This document shows, piece by piece, positions 43,741 through 52,886 of a DNA stretch of 64,000 nt (its first letter is position 1; each line of letters opens with the position of its first letter). Made by a program: the position numbers and the translations under genes. This stretch comes from Nitrospirota bacterium. GTDB lineage: Bacteria; Nitrospirota; Nitrospiria; SBBL01; JAADHI01. The stretch spans positions 1 through 64,000 of the forward strand of contig JAJDBX010000006.1 in assembly GCA_029261135.1 (NCBI GenBank). Direction: 5' to 3'. The notes under the pieces are model-generated. The model was not told where the DNA came from, did not search any database, and saw only the letters and a list, made by a program, of their open reading frames with translations.

Positions 43741-45075
43741 ATGGCCATAAAAATATCGCTTTCAAAAATCACCCATTTTCTAAAAACAGATATCTGGAGA
43801 ATGCGTGAACGGGATCTTCCTTTATCTAAATTGATCTTGATTCGACCTCTTAGGATTCTTGTGCTGTCTTTCCGAGGGTTTTCCAAGGATAAATGTCAAC
43901 TCAGAGCCTCGGCACTCACCTTCTATTCCTTGCTCTCCATTGTGCCGATTGTCGCGATGGTATTTGGAATCGCAAAAGGTTTTGGTCTTGAAGCAACCAT
44001 TGAACACCGACTTTACGAACAATTTGAAGCACAAAAAGAAGTCATTGACCATATCGTCGAATTTTCCCGCAGGCTGCTTGAAAACACGAAGGGCGGCGTT
44101 ATTGCGGGGATAGGGGTGGCCATTTTGTTTTGGGCCATCATTAAAGGCCTTTCAAATATTGAAGAATCATTCAATGAAGTGTGGGGTGTGCAAAAACCAA
44201 GGACACTCATACGAAAAACCAGCGACTACCTTTCGCTTTTACTGGTTGCCCCAGTTTTCCTGGTGATGTCGAGCACGGTCACCCTCGCAGTCACGGGCCA
44301 GATTACTACCCTCATGGAAAGAATCACGCTTTTAGGTCCACTGACCTCCGTCGTTTTTTTATTGTTGAAGCTAATGCCTTATGTTGTGCTCTGGGGTCTG
44401 TTCACATTCATTTATATCTTCATGCCAAACACAAAAGTTCAACTGAAATCAGCCCTGATTGCCGGAATCATCTCCGGAAGCTTATTCCAGATCTTTCAGG
44501 TGCTCTACATCGATTTTCAAATTGGGGTCTCAAAATACAACGCAATATACGGCAGTTTCGCCGCACTGCCGCTATTTCTGTTATGGCTTCAGATCAGCTG
44601 GCTAATTGTCCTTCTGGGAGCAGAATTGTCATTTGCCCATCAAAATGTCAGGACTTATGAATTTGAGCCGGATTATTTAAGAGTCAGCCATGCGTTTAAA
44701 CGGTTGCTGAGTTTAAAAATCGTGAAAATGATGATTGAACGTTTCTTAAGAGGCAAACCGCCTTTGGATGAGATGCAAATCTCTCATGAACTGGAAATTC
44801 CCATTCGACTGATCCGATTGATTTTATTTGAATTGACAAACGCGGGCCTTATTTCCCAGATTAAAACGAAGGATGATCGCATTGCCTCCTACCAGCCTGC
44901 TGTTGGCTCAGATTCCTTAACCATTAAATATGTACTCGACACACTCGACCAACATGGAACCGATAAAATCCCACTCGCACAATCGAAAGATCTTGAGCAG
45001 CTATCTATTTCCCTTAACGCTTTTGGCGAATTGATAAAAAAATCCCCTTACAACAAACCACTCAAGAACGTTTAG
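43741..45075 (+). CDS. YihY/BrkB family inner-membrane protein
   Basis: 444 residues. The N-terminal part has six membrane helices of the YihY/virulence factor BrkB family ('LRASALTFYSLLSIVPIVAMVFGIAKGFGLEATIEHRLYEQFE', 'GVIAGIGVAILFWAIIKGLSNIEESFNEVWGV', 'AIYGSFAALPLFLLWLQISWLIVLLGAELSFAHQN'). Once called RNase BN, the family is not a nuclease. The C-terminal region (about residues 310-440) looks like a winged-helix domain ('ISHELEIPIRLIRLILFELTNAGLI'), a known extension in some members. Recent work links YihY with envelope lipid transport, which fits the neighbouring TamA/TamB genes. Confidence 0.88.
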   Translation: MAIKISLSKITHFLKTDIWRMRERDLPLSKLILIRPLRILVLSFRGFSKDKCQLRASALTFYSLLSIVPIVAMVFGIAKGFGLEATIEHRLYEQFEAQKEVIDHIVEFSRRLLENTKGGVIAGIGVAILFWAIIKGLSNIEESFNEVWGVQKPRTLIRKTSDYLSLLLVAPVFLVMSSTVTLAVTGQITTLMERITLLGPLTSVVFLLLKLMPYVVLWGLFTFIYIFMPNTKVQLKSALIAGIISGSLFQIFQVLYIDFQIGVSKYNAIYGSFAALPLFLLWLQISWLIVLLGAELSFAHQNVRTYEFEPDYLRVSHAFKRLLSLKIVKMMIERFLRGKPPLDEMQISHELEIPIRLIRLILFELTNAGLISQIKTKDDRIASYQPAVGSDSLTIKYVLDTLDQHGTDKIPLAQSKDLEQLSISLNAFGELIKKSPYNKPLKNV

Positions 45076-45120
45076 CACATTAAAACCAATAAGGTATCCT
45101 CAATTTTTTGAAAGCCCATG

Positions 45121-48100
45121 CTAATAGTCCCACTCCCAAAATAAACCGATATCTGACTCACCGTTTTGTTTAGCCTTACTTTCCAAAGAAACATTCGGAG
45201 TCATTTCTATTTCGACGGAAGCGACACCGGATGAAGCCGCTGTTCCTTGCTCTACTTCTAAATAAACTTTATCTGAAATATATTTCCCGGCCCCAAGTCT
45301 TGTATTCTCTGAACCGACACCTTCGACACGAAGATCATCTAATCCTACGAGAGATTGGATATAGTTCAAGGGATGAATCCCCGCACTACTTTTTCCGGAA
45401 AATTGACGTAAAGTGTTGGCAAGCTGAATCGCCTGAAACGGTGAAATTTGGTGAATGTTTTTGCCAAACAAAATCAGGGAAAGCACTTCGTCTTCAGGTA
45501 AAGCCGGTGTGGAGGCGAGACCAACCCCAAGGGAATCAATGGAACTTGTGATGAGAATTTTCCCTGTAATACCCTCGACTTTTGTAGAGGCTTCAATATC
45601 AAGATAAGGAGAAGGCGGGACAGCGCCTTGAAAACGGAAAACTGCCTTATCCAGAATAAATCGTCGGCCAAATGCCTCATAACGGCCACGCAGCATTTTT
45701 AGATCACCCATGACCCAGGGCGTTTTTAAATCACCTGTGATATCAAGTTCGCCTTGTAATTCACTATTGAGTCCTCGACCACTTACGAAAATTTGATTGT
45801 CCGCTTTAAATTTGATATCGAGTTTTATTTTTTTAAACAGTGTATCCGTTTGTTTTTTCTGATGCTTTGCTTCAACAATATTGAGTTTAGGAATCGAGAC
45901 TCCAAAGCGTTCCGGTAATCGAATGGACACTTCTTTTGGAGAAAGTATCCCTGAAATTATATATTTGTGATCTTCTCCTTTTAGGGTAATATCCGTATTT
46001 AACCATGCATCATAATTTTGATTCCTTAAGAGGTGCATCTCATTTAGATTTAAGGAAGCTGAAATATCAGGATTGAAAATATTATCCAAACCAATCGTTG
46101 CTGATGCCCTCAATGACCCTGTTTTTTCACTGTCTTTCGCCGTTAAAGAAACAATTTTTAATAAACCTTCCTTAAATTCAGCATCAGCTTCAATATCGAC
46201 CAGCTGTATATTGTTGTATTCATCAACGAAGATGCCTTTACGTAATGTTGCTTTCCCATTGATAATAGGTTTGGATAGGGTACCCATAATTCGTGCAGCG
46301 GCATTCAAATCACCATTGATCACATAACCTTCATCTAAAAACGACCGGGATACAACGGTTAAATCTGAGCTTGCATTTAAAGTACCGTCAAGTGAAGTTT
46401 CTTTAGAAATATCAAACACAAACGGTTCGAGAGAAAATCGCAGCGGAAGACTAAAGTCTCCCTGAAATTCCTTCACTCCCTTTCCTTTCCCGGTGAGTTT
46501 GTTTGTCAGTTTTCCGGACAAAAATTGGGTCTTCCCCACAAAAGATGCGGCATATTGTTCTTCAATTGTGGGGTGAAATGTGTATAAAATGCCGAATTCC
46601 GGTTTTTCAAAAGACCCTGCCCCGTGCCCCGAAATTTCATCGACAACCACGGGGATCGAAGAAAGATCAGCAAAAGGAAGATCAGCCAAAACAAGATGTT
46701 TTCCCTCAAAATCGAGCTGAATTTTCGTTTTTTCAAAACGGCCTGAAAACTTGATTATCCCTTTTCCTGCCGTAAGTTCTGCTTCAGAAACTGAAATGAG
46801 AAAAGGATCAAGTCGATGCACACGTCCTGTGGCACTCACAATAAAGGGCCTGTAGCTATGTGCTTTCCCTGAAACGACTACATCGTATTGCTCCGCTTTT
46901 GAGGATATATTCATATCCATATTTTTGATGTCAACGGTGTCAATTTTTCCACCTAAAAGCCGGATTTCTGCGTTCACATTTTTGATGTTTTTTATGTCTT
47001 CAGCATGAAACCTTGCTTTAATCTTTTCCGCAGTGTAATCCTGATACTTCATTTGACTTAAATGCGAGTTGAGTGAAGCGGATTGTGTGCCATTTTCTGA
47101 TGACAGCTTTAATTCTGCAGAACCCGAACCGGAAAGATCTACGATATTGATAAATTGCCTCAAAAAGGTAAAATCTTGCAATGTTGCATCAATAAAGCCT
47201 TCTGCGAAGGTAGTTTCAATATTATAATTCAGCTTACCTGTTATTTCGATTAGCCCGCCGTGGCCTTTAATATCGGACAAGATTACCAACTCATCCTTCC
47301 AGCGTGTTTTTGACTGGATAACCATCTCATGTCCTTGATACCTTGTTGATACTCTAAATTTACCCGATAAGTCTTTCATTTTCCCTTCGATATCTCCCTT
47401 CAAGGTCACCACTTCTTTTAAATGTGCAGCAAAGTTCTGAGGCGCAATCCATTCAGTAAGGATATTTGTTTTGATCCTGCTATCTTGAAATCCAAATTGA
47501 CCACTTAAGGCAATAAGATTATTTTCTTTTTTTGCAATAATTTCGTCAAAATAAAGGGTCTGGTTCTGCGGATTAAATTTAAGCCGGTTATCAATACGAT
47601 CGGGAATATATTCTGAAAAACGATGCTGCACATTTTGCAACAAAATGGTTCCCGTAAAAACAATGTTCTCCTTGATGATTTTAAGATCTTGTTTGATTTT
47701 GAAATGTGAACGAAAACCACCTTCGAGCAATGTTTCAGAAAGATAAAAATCTTTAAGGTCAATATTTATTTTTATTGTTTTGAAATATAGATTGGGTAGC
47801 GCAATCGATTGAGTGCCCATACTTTTTTTATCACTTTTGGATTCGGGAAGGTTTTTTACACTCAAAGATGAGGCGCTTAAATCAATATCAAGATGTTTCA
47901 GTCCCAGACTTAAAAGACCAATACGCAGTGATAGGTTTTCGCTTGCGGCTAAAAGCTGATCGTTGTCCAAAATTTTAAGACGGCCGGCCTTAAGACCCCA
48001 AATACCGGATAAGCTAAAATCATGTGTCTGGATCGTATAAGAGGTCTCACGCAACGCTGTGTTGATTTGTTTTGTAATCCACTTTCCGCCTTTTTCTGTA

Positions 48101-48201
48101 TTGAGCCAGATCACAAAGCTTTGCAATGCCACCGTGATTATGATTGTCACGGCGAGAAAAACTAATAGAAATACAGCACAATGTTTAAGTAGAATCCGCA
48201 A
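45121..48201 (-). CDS. tamB: TamB-like translocation/phospholipid transport protein
   Basis: 1026 residues from a TTG. A single N-terminal membrane anchor ('HCAVFLLVFLAVTIIITVALQSFVIWL') is followed by a very long beta-rich AsmA/TamB-type body and a C-terminal DUF490 domain ('TLRQFSGKSSAGIHPLNYIQSLVGLDDLRVEG', ending 'SDIGLFWEWDY'). Repeated strands with alternating hydrophobic residues fit the hydrophobic groove used for lipid movement between membranes. Length is somewhat below the 1250-residue enterobacterial protein. It follows tamA by about 120 bp on the same strand and should act with it. Confidence 0.87.
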   Translation of the reverse strand: MRILLKHCAVFLLVFLAVTIIITVALQSFVIWLNTEKGGKWITKQINTALRETSYTIQTHDFSLSGIWGLKAGRLKILDNDQLLAASENLSLRIGLLSLGLKHLDIDLSASSLSVKNLPESKSDKKSMGTQSIALPNLYFKTIKINIDLKDFYLSETLLEGGFRSHFKIKQDLKIIKENIVFTGTILLQNVQHRFSEYIPDRIDNRLKFNPQNQTLYFDEIIAKKENNLIALSGQFGFQDSRIKTNILTEWIAPQNFAAHLKEVVTLKGDIEGKMKDLSGKFRVSTRYQGHEMVIQSKTRWKDELVILSDIKGHGGLIEITGKLNYNIETTFAEGFIDATLQDFTFLRQFINIVDLSGSGSAELKLSSENGTQSASLNSHLSQMKYQDYTAEKIKARFHAEDIKNIKNVNAEIRLLGGKIDTVDIKNMDMNISSKAEQYDVVVSGKAHSYRPFIVSATGRVHRLDPFLISVSEAELTAGKGIIKFSGRFEKTKIQLDFEGKHLVLADLPFADLSSIPVVVDEISGHGAGSFEKPEFGILYTFHPTIEEQYAASFVGKTQFLSGKLTNKLTGKGKGVKEFQGDFSLPLRFSLEPFVFDISKETSLDGTLNASSDLTVVSRSFLDEGYVINGDLNAAARIMGTLSKPIINGKATLRKGIFVDEYNNIQLVDIEADAEFKEGLLKIVSLTAKDSEKTGSLRASATIGLDNIFNPDISASLNLNEMHLLRNQNYDAWLNTDITLKGEDHKYIISGILSPKEVSIRLPERFGVSIPKLNIVEAKHQKKQTDTLFKKIKLDIKFKADNQIFVSGRGLNSELQGELDITGDLKTPWVMGDLKMLRGRYEAFGRRFILDKAVFRFQGAVPPSPYLDIEASTKVEGITGKILITSSIDSLGVGLASTPALPEDEVLSLILFGKNIHQISPFQAIQLANTLRQFSGKSSAGIHPLNYIQSLVGLDDLRVEGVGSENTRLGAGKYISDKVYLEVEQGTAASSGVASVEIEMTPNVSLESKAKQNGESDIGLFWEWDY

Positions 48202-48323
48202 GATTTAAACCCAATAAAGACCAATGGAATGAGGCGGAAAGATAGGGAGCAAGGCATCTCGTGCCTTATCAAAATGCATTGTCATTCCTTTGAGATATTG
48301 AAAATTTCTGGAGAGGCGGTTCA

Positions 48324-50057
48324 TTAAAATGCTTGTCCGATGCTAATATAAATTTGAAAACTTTCATCGGTGTTGTCTTTTTCGTTTAGGGGGACAGCGA
48401 CATCAAGCCGTATGGGCCCAAAGCCTGTGTAATACCGCATACCCATTCCTGCGCCGATAAAAAAACTTTCTTCCAAATCCGGAAACACATCTGCATAGAC
48501 TCCGCCCCCATCTACAAATGCCACAAGGCCGATATGGTCTGTGAATTTCAATCTCAATTCTATGCTTGTCTCCAGCAATGATTGTTCACCCCGGGGCACG
48601 CCGTTTTCATTGATAGGTCCAGCCTCTTGAAATCCAAAACCACGGATGGATCCGCCACCGCCGGCGTAAAACCGCTTGGACGCAGGAATATTAGAGGCAT
48701 CAGCACCTAAAATACTGCCAACCGAAACACGCGAAGCCAGAACGGGATCGTATGTGGACGTACTCAGATCAAAATAACTGGTGCCTTTGATACGATTTTT
48801 TAAAAAAGCGTCGGACGTTCCAAATGCGTCAAAAAAAGGCTCAGTTCCAAACACAAAGCTTAGGCCTTGATGCGAATCCAGCACGTCATCACGATTATCA
48901 AAATTCAATCCTCCGGGAAAAGAAACCAGATCAAAGGTATTTTCTTGCGCGTCATGCTCTGTGATTTTTGATGTTTCAAAAGCGACACCCAAGTGACCCA
49001 TCCAATGAATGGAAAGTTTTCGACTCAAGGAAGACTGTAGATTTAAACTCATTTCTTCAAAAGCATCTGTGTCCCTTCTTTCAAGAATGGCAGATACATT
49101 CAGGCTTTGTTTCTTTGATAAAAAGAAAGGTTTTCTGAAACTTGTTTCAAGAGACTGGCGCAACGTAGAGAACTGCGTGAGGATGGAAATTTCTTCACCG
49201 GCCCCCAAATAATTATTGTGCCGCCAATTTGCACTGACACCGGGCCCTTCCCAAGTGCTGTATTTTACGCCGAGCCTAATTTTTCGGGGCGCACGCGTTT
49301 TCAAAACAAAAGAGACCGGTACGAATTTTGATTCAGGCAGTTTTTCGGGTAAATCAGAATTCGCTACACTTAACAAACCTGTTTCCAGTAAATCAGTTCT
49401 GGTGGCTTCAATTTTATTGAGATTCCAACATTCTCCTTCCTTATATCGCAAAAAATAAGAAAGAAATTCACGCTCGATATTATTTCCGCCACTGAAATTT
49501 GTTTTTCCAAATTTTGCATCCTCTTCACCCGCTACGATAAATTTGATATCAGCAATATGACGATTATGATCCAATAAAACTTCATGGCTCACAAATAAAT
49601 GGTAAAAACAGTGTTCTTTCGATATTTTTTTATAAAGTTGGTTTTGGGCATCCAGAACTGTTTCGGCATCCAGAATATTCCCGGATTTTAAGACAATTGA
49701 ATTAGATTTTTCGTACCCGGTAATATTAATTTTGTTTATTTTATAGACTGGTCCGGGTTTTATTTTTAAATGATCTTCCTCATCCTCCCGCCTGTAAGTA
49801 ATCCTGGGGCGATAATAGCCTTTTGCATTGAGGGCTTTCTCCAGATCGGCCTTCACCTTTGTGAAACGAATGGGCTGATCAGATTTTTTCTGGTATTGAA
49901 TTAAAACATTTTGATCGATGTATTGCGCAAGATCAGTATGGTTTTCAAGACCAGTCACCTTAATCTGTGCCAGTAAAACCCTGGTTTGAAAAAAAATACC
50001 GAGAAATACAAAGTATGAGATGCATAAAACCCATATTCTTTTCACGCAAAATTCCAC
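48324..50057 (-). CDS. tamA: TamA/BamA-like outer-membrane assembly protein (Omp85)
   Basis: 577 residues. A signal peptide ('VLCISYFVFLGIFFQTRVLLAQ') precedes POTRA domains (residues about 33-270; 'VKADLEKALNAKGYYRPRITY' and 'YKINKINITGYEKSN'), then an Omp85 barrel ('LGVKYSTWEGPGVSANWRHNNYLGAGEEISI', 'FYAGGGGSIRGFGFQEAGP', the conserved (V/I)RGF/Y motif of L6) and a final strand ending QAF. Size and gene pairing with tamB identify TamA over BamA. It starts from GTG (codon 1 or 5). It assists insertion of outer-membrane proteins. Confidence 0.88.
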   Translation of the reverse strand: MEFCVKRIWVLCISYFVFLGIFFQTRVLLAQIKVTGLENHTDLAQYIDQNVLIQYQKKSDQPIRFTKVKADLEKALNAKGYYRPRITYRREDEEDHLKIKPGPVYKINKINITGYEKSNSIVLKSGNILDAETVLDAQNQLYKKISKEHCFYHLFVSHEVLLDHNRHIADIKFIVAGEEDAKFGKTNFSGGNNIEREFLSYFLRYKEGECWNLNKIEATRTDLLETGLLSVANSDLPEKLPESKFVPVSFVLKTRAPRKIRLGVKYSTWEGPGVSANWRHNNYLGAGEEISILTQFSTLRQSLETSFRKPFFLSKKQSLNVSAILERRDTDAFEEMSLNLQSSLSRKLSIHWMGHLGVAFETSKITEHDAQENTFDLVSFPGGLNFDNRDDVLDSHQGLSFVFGTEPFFDAFGTSDAFLKNRIKGTSYFDLSTSTYDPVLASRVSVGSILGADASNIPASKRFYAGGGGSIRGFGFQEAGPINENGVPRGEQSLLETSIELRLKFTDHIGLVAFVDGGGVYADVFPDLEESFFIGAGMGMRYYTGFGPIRLDVAVPLNEKDNTDESFQIYISIGQAF

Positions 50058-50274
50058 TCATGCCAGACCATATTGGGGTCATGATTTGGGATTAAATTCA
50101 AGTGAAGATATACAGACGATGCAGAAATTAGAGAATATCGTATGGTTTTTTCCGTTTTTAAGAACGCGTAAATTATCTCAGGGTGACGAAAAAAAACGTA
50201 ATATATCACACAGTTCTTCTAGAGAAAAGTTCTGTCTCTAGATCTATCAAATCCGAAAAGTACACAAAAAACCT

Positions 50275-50550
50275 TTAAACGGAATTGCTGGATGATAGCG
50301 AAGAAAATGCTTGTTTTAGTGTTGATAAAGTGAGTCTAAATGCCTGCCACAATAAAGAACGATATCGTCGACAAGATAAAAGGGATTGCAGTTGCACCCG
50401 ACTGAGAATATAGCCGCCGATTAAAGCAAAAACTACCGCCTGCCGCGGATGCCGTTGTGTCAAAATGAATGGGCTAAGGTCTAGAGCAATCGAGCGCAAG
50501 CGGGTTTTGGCTTCTTCAGGGGTTAACGCATGAGACGTTTTACTTGCCAT
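50275..50550 (-). CDS. Small YqjK-like protein
   Basis: 91 residues from the ATG at 50550 (MASKTSHALTPEEAKTRLRSI); the ORF-track start at 50697 is out of register with the neighbouring gene and is probably wrong. A helical protein with one weak hydrophobic stretch ('PRQAVVFALIGGYILSRVQLQSLL') and serine-rich end. It overlaps the upstream YqjE-like gene by 28 bp, which follows the yqjD-yqjE-yqjK order of enterobacteria. Function unknown; it is likely membrane-associated. Confidence 0.55.
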   Translation of the reverse strand: MASKTSHALTPEEAKTRLRSIALDLSPFILTQRHPRQAVVFALIGGYILSRVQLQSLLSCRRYRSLLWQAFRLTLSTLKQAFSSLSSSNSV

Positions 50551-50798
50551 GTCAACACTCCGGAGAAAAATAGGATAAGCAAACCACAAACCAGTGCGGC
50601 GATGATCGGGTCTGAGCGCACGAGCAGGTATTGGTATCCTGCCCATGCGCAGAAACCGAAACCCACCCACATGAACATAAAGAGGGTTCCCACACATCCC
50701 ACGGCAAGGGCAGTGCGTACCGTAGCATGCCTCAGTGCCCGACCTTCCGCCTCCAGCAAATCAGCCAGAGCAATAAACACTTCAATCAGACTATTCAC
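50523..50798 (-). CDS. YqjE-like two-helix membrane protein
   Basis: 91 residues. Two membrane helices ('TALAVGCVGTLFMFMWVGFGFCAWAGYQYLL' and 'PIIAALVCGLLILFFSGVLTWQVKRLM') and an amphipathic N-terminus ('SLIEVFIALADLLEAEGRALRHATV') match the phage-holin-superfamily/YqjE proteins. The start ATG overlaps the stop region of the DUF883 gene at one base. Middle gene of a three-gene membrane-stress unit. Confidence 0.65.
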   Translation of the reverse strand: MNSLIEVFIALADLLEAEGRALRHATVRTALAVGCVGTLFMFMWVGFGFCAWAGYQYLLVRSDPIIAALVCGLLILFFSGVLTWQVKRLMR

Positions 50799-51133
50799 TA
50801 TTCAGATCGACGGCCACCCATACTGATCAGTTTAGCAATGATAAACCCCAGACCTAAGGCTGTCGCCAAACTAGTTCCCGGATACTCGGAAATTTTCTTC
50901 TCTGTGGTCTTCATTGTTTTCGACCCTTTTTTCAATAAATCTTCGAGTTTTTTTTCAAAATCCTCCAGGATACTGCTGGCCTGATCTTTCATACGACTCT
51001 TGGTTTCGTCGACTTTTTCACCGGAGGCCGATTTTACGGAATCCGTCAAATCCGAGATATCTTTGCGAAGCTGGTTGAGATCCTTTTTGAATGCATCCAT
51101 TTCCTTGCGCATTTGTTCTTCAGACATATCCAT
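50798..51133 (-). CDS. DUF883 (ElaB/YqjD-type) membrane-anchored protein
   Basis: 111 residues. A long amphipathic, coiled-coil-like helix ('KEMDAFKKDLNQLRKDISDLTDSVKSASGEKVDETKSRMKDQASSILEDFEKKLEDLLKKG') is followed by a short C-terminal glycine-containing anchor ('TSLATALGLGFIIAKLISMGGRR'). In enterobacteria such proteins are stationary-phase and RpoS-dependent, bind ribosomes and sit in the inner membrane. It is the first gene of a unit with the YqjE- and YqjK-like genes. A GGAGA site precedes the ATG on the minus strand. Confidence 0.82.
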   Translation of the reverse strand: MDMSEEQMRKEMDAFKKDLNQLRKDISDLTDSVKSASGEKVDETKSRMKDQASSILEDFEKKLEDLLKKGSKTMKTTEKKISEYPGTSLATALGLGFIIAKLISMGGRRSE

Positions 51134-51235
51134 TCTCCTTATATATATTCAATAGGATTAAAGTACGGTTCCATAAATCCGAGCTACTCAGGGAATATTC
51201 ATTTGCTCAGGTTCAGTCAAGCTCAAAGCCTCCGC

Positions 51236-51443
51236 TTAATTACTCTTGGAGAGCGTCTCGTCAACAGTGATATTATTGATAATACTTCTCACACACCGCG
51301 GACGTCATTCACAATCTTCTCCGTGAAGTCTCTTTGGCCTCGCTCTTGACTTTGTCTGCCAGCTTGACAATGTCCTTATTCGTTTCGACTTCAGTGTTGT
51401 TCGCATCGGTCGAAGGCTTAACAAGCAAAGTCATCTTAACGAG
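51236..51443 (-). pseudogene. Relic of a BON-domain (OsmY-like) gene
   Basis: Read on the minus strand, 'KMTLLVKPSTDANNTEVETNKDIVKLADKVKSEAKETS' aligns with 'KMTLLFNRATSANNTQVETKDGIVKLSGKAHNGAEKDLA' of the intact gene at 52018-52797. Further segments appear in other frames ('EKIVNDVRGV', then 'NNITVDETLSKSN' to the stop), matching the end of the intact protein (NNMTVDKALSKNN). At least two frameshifts and a stop have accumulated. It is a duplicate of the third BON repeat only. Confidence 0.8.
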
Positions 51444-51478
51444 TCAATCCCAAAGTTAATTGAAAATTGAACGATGAC

Positions 51479-51667
51479 CTATGCTGCTTTTGATTGGTTT
51501 TTATCTTGTGTAAATTTCTCCATATTGTTTTTCAGTAGTGGAAGAAACCGATAAGCTTTGACTTTTCTCAGTGAAGGCTCGATCTCCAACAAAGCCGTTG
51601 CGACCCATCGCCACCGCAGATTGCTAAAACCTACAATACGGACTCGAAGGTCACTTCTCAATTTCAA
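51479..51667 (-). pseudogene. Possible transposase C-terminal remnant
   Basis: A 62-codon minus-strand ORF reads 'FSNLRWRWVATALLEIEPSLRKVKAYRFLPLLKNNMEKF'. The pattern (..RW.A.ALLE.E...R..KGYR.LP.L) is similar to C-termini of some IS256/mutator-type transposases. There is no good ribosome site and the remainder of the element is missing. The assignment is tentative. Confidence 0.35.
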
Positions 51668-51795
51668 CTAAGTTTAGTAGATCCTCTCTCCTTCCAATAT
51701 TGATACGATTTAGGTCTCGCTAAATTTTGAGTGTGTTTCTTTTTATATAGCTAAACCCTTTCTGAACTTAATGGCATTGAAGCCCTTCGGAAAAA

Positions 51796-51945
51796 TCACA
51801 CGATTCTGCGGCCTTGAATGATCCTGACCAGTACGGTGACCACTGCAAGCACCAGAAGGATGTGAATAAACCCGCCCATTGTGTAGCTGCTCACCAAGCC
51901 CAGCGCCCAAAAAACGATGAGCACGATAGAAATTGTCCACAACAT
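51796..51945 (-). CDS. lmo0937-family small membrane protein
   Basis: 49 residues from the ATG at 51945 with a strong AAAGGAGG site; the ORF-track start at 52002 is too long. 'LWTISIVLIVFWALGLVSSYTMGGFIHILLVLAVVTVLVRIIQGR' is two short membrane helices with the 'GG.IH.LL..A...' signature of the lmo0937/DUF5670 family. These tiny proteins are widespread and often sit by stress genes. It lies about 70 bp after the BON gene on the same strand. Confidence 0.85.
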   Translation of the reverse strand: MLWTISIVLIVFWALGLVSSYTMGGFIHILLVLAVVTVLVRIIQGRRIV

Positions 51946-52017
51946 CCGATCCTCCTTTCCCTTTATTTCGACTGACGACTGGCGAACACGAAGGATCGCC
52001 AATCGTCAGTCGCCTGT

Positions 52018-52797
52018 TTAATTGTTTTTAGATAAGGCCTTGTCGACGGTCATGTTGTTGACTACGCTTTTCACGCCGTGGATGTCTGCGACAAGTTTTT
52101 TGGCCAGATCCTTTTCGGCTCCGTTGTGGGCCTTTCCACTCAGCTTGACGATGCCGTCCTTCGTCTCAACTTGGGTGTTGTTGGCGCTGGTCGCCCGATT
52201 AAACAACAAGGTCATCTTGGCTTGGGCAGTGATGGAGGCATCATCAATCTTTTCCCCCACTGTTTCGCCCGGTTTTTTAGAGATTTTGGCGACAGTCATC
52301 TTGTTATTAACGCTTTTGACTCCTTCAACGTCTTTGGCAAATTCGGTTGTCAGATCTTTTTGGGCTTGGCTATCGGCCTCACCTTTCAGAGTCACAATGC
52401 CGCCCTTGGAATCAACTTCTGTTTGAATGGCGCTCACGTTCCGATGAAACAAAAACGCAGTTTTCACTTTCGTGGTGAGCCATGCATCCGAATTTTTTTC
52501 TGGGAGTTTACCCTCTACTTTTATTTGATTCACCACACTTTTGACGCCGGGTAATCCAGAGACCGTATCTGCTGCCAAGGCTTCGTGGTGTTCTTTGTCG
52601 ACCGTACCCGTTAAAGTCACAATGCCGTCCTTGGATTTAATCTTAACCTGGTCATCCTTGAGAAAGGTTCTAAAAACAAAGGACTCTTTGGCGGATGATT
52701 CGATCCGATCATCTGTGACTGAGGCAAAGACTGCCCCGCCGCTCATCAATAAAACAGCCGCAGCGGCCATAAACATTCGTGCATATTGTATTTTCAT
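52018..52797 (-). CDS. OsmY-like periplasmic protein with three BON domains
   Basis: 259 residues. A signal peptide ('MFMAAAAVLLMSGGAVFA') precedes three tandem BON repeats (about residues 30-95, 105-170 and 185-255). Each has the form 'D..I...AK..F.F.......V....GIVTL.G.V......LA......V.GVKSV.N...V', for example 'DGIVTLTGTVDKEHHEALAADTVSGLPGVKSVVNQI'. BON proteins bind phospholipid and are induced by osmotic stress. A relic of its last repeat lies 800 bp downstream. GGAGAA precedes the ATG on the minus strand. Confidence 0.88.
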   Translation of the reverse strand: MKIQYARMFMAAAAVLLMSGGAVFASVTDDRIESSAKESFVFRTFLKDDQVKIKSKDGIVTLTGTVDKEHHEALAADTVSGLPGVKSVVNQIKVEGKLPEKNSDAWLTTKVKTAFLFHRNVSAIQTEVDSKGGIVTLKGEADSQAQKDLTTEFAKDVEGVKSVNNKMTVAKISKKPGETVGEKIDDASITAQAKMTLLFNRATSANNTQVETKDGIVKLSGKAHNGAEKDLAKKLVADIHGVKSVVNNMTVDKALSKNN

Positions 52798-52886
52798 TGT
52801 CAGTTCTCCTTGTGCTTGGTTGTTGGTTCTCTTTTTCCGCGATATGTTGGAACGTACCCTGTCGAATGACAGGAGTACGTTCGTTT

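Larger units (their letters stand above)
51134..51795. other. Interval without intact genes
   Basis: Contains the relic of a BON-domain gene at 51236-51443 and a possible transposase remnant at 51479-51667 (separate entries). No other open frame or RNA gene is supported. Confidence 0.6.

Noticed and set aside
50275-50697. 140-residue ORF 50275-50697 as one protein
   Set aside because: Its first 49 codons overlap the well-supported YqjE-like gene in another frame; the internal ATG at 50550 gives a normal small protein.
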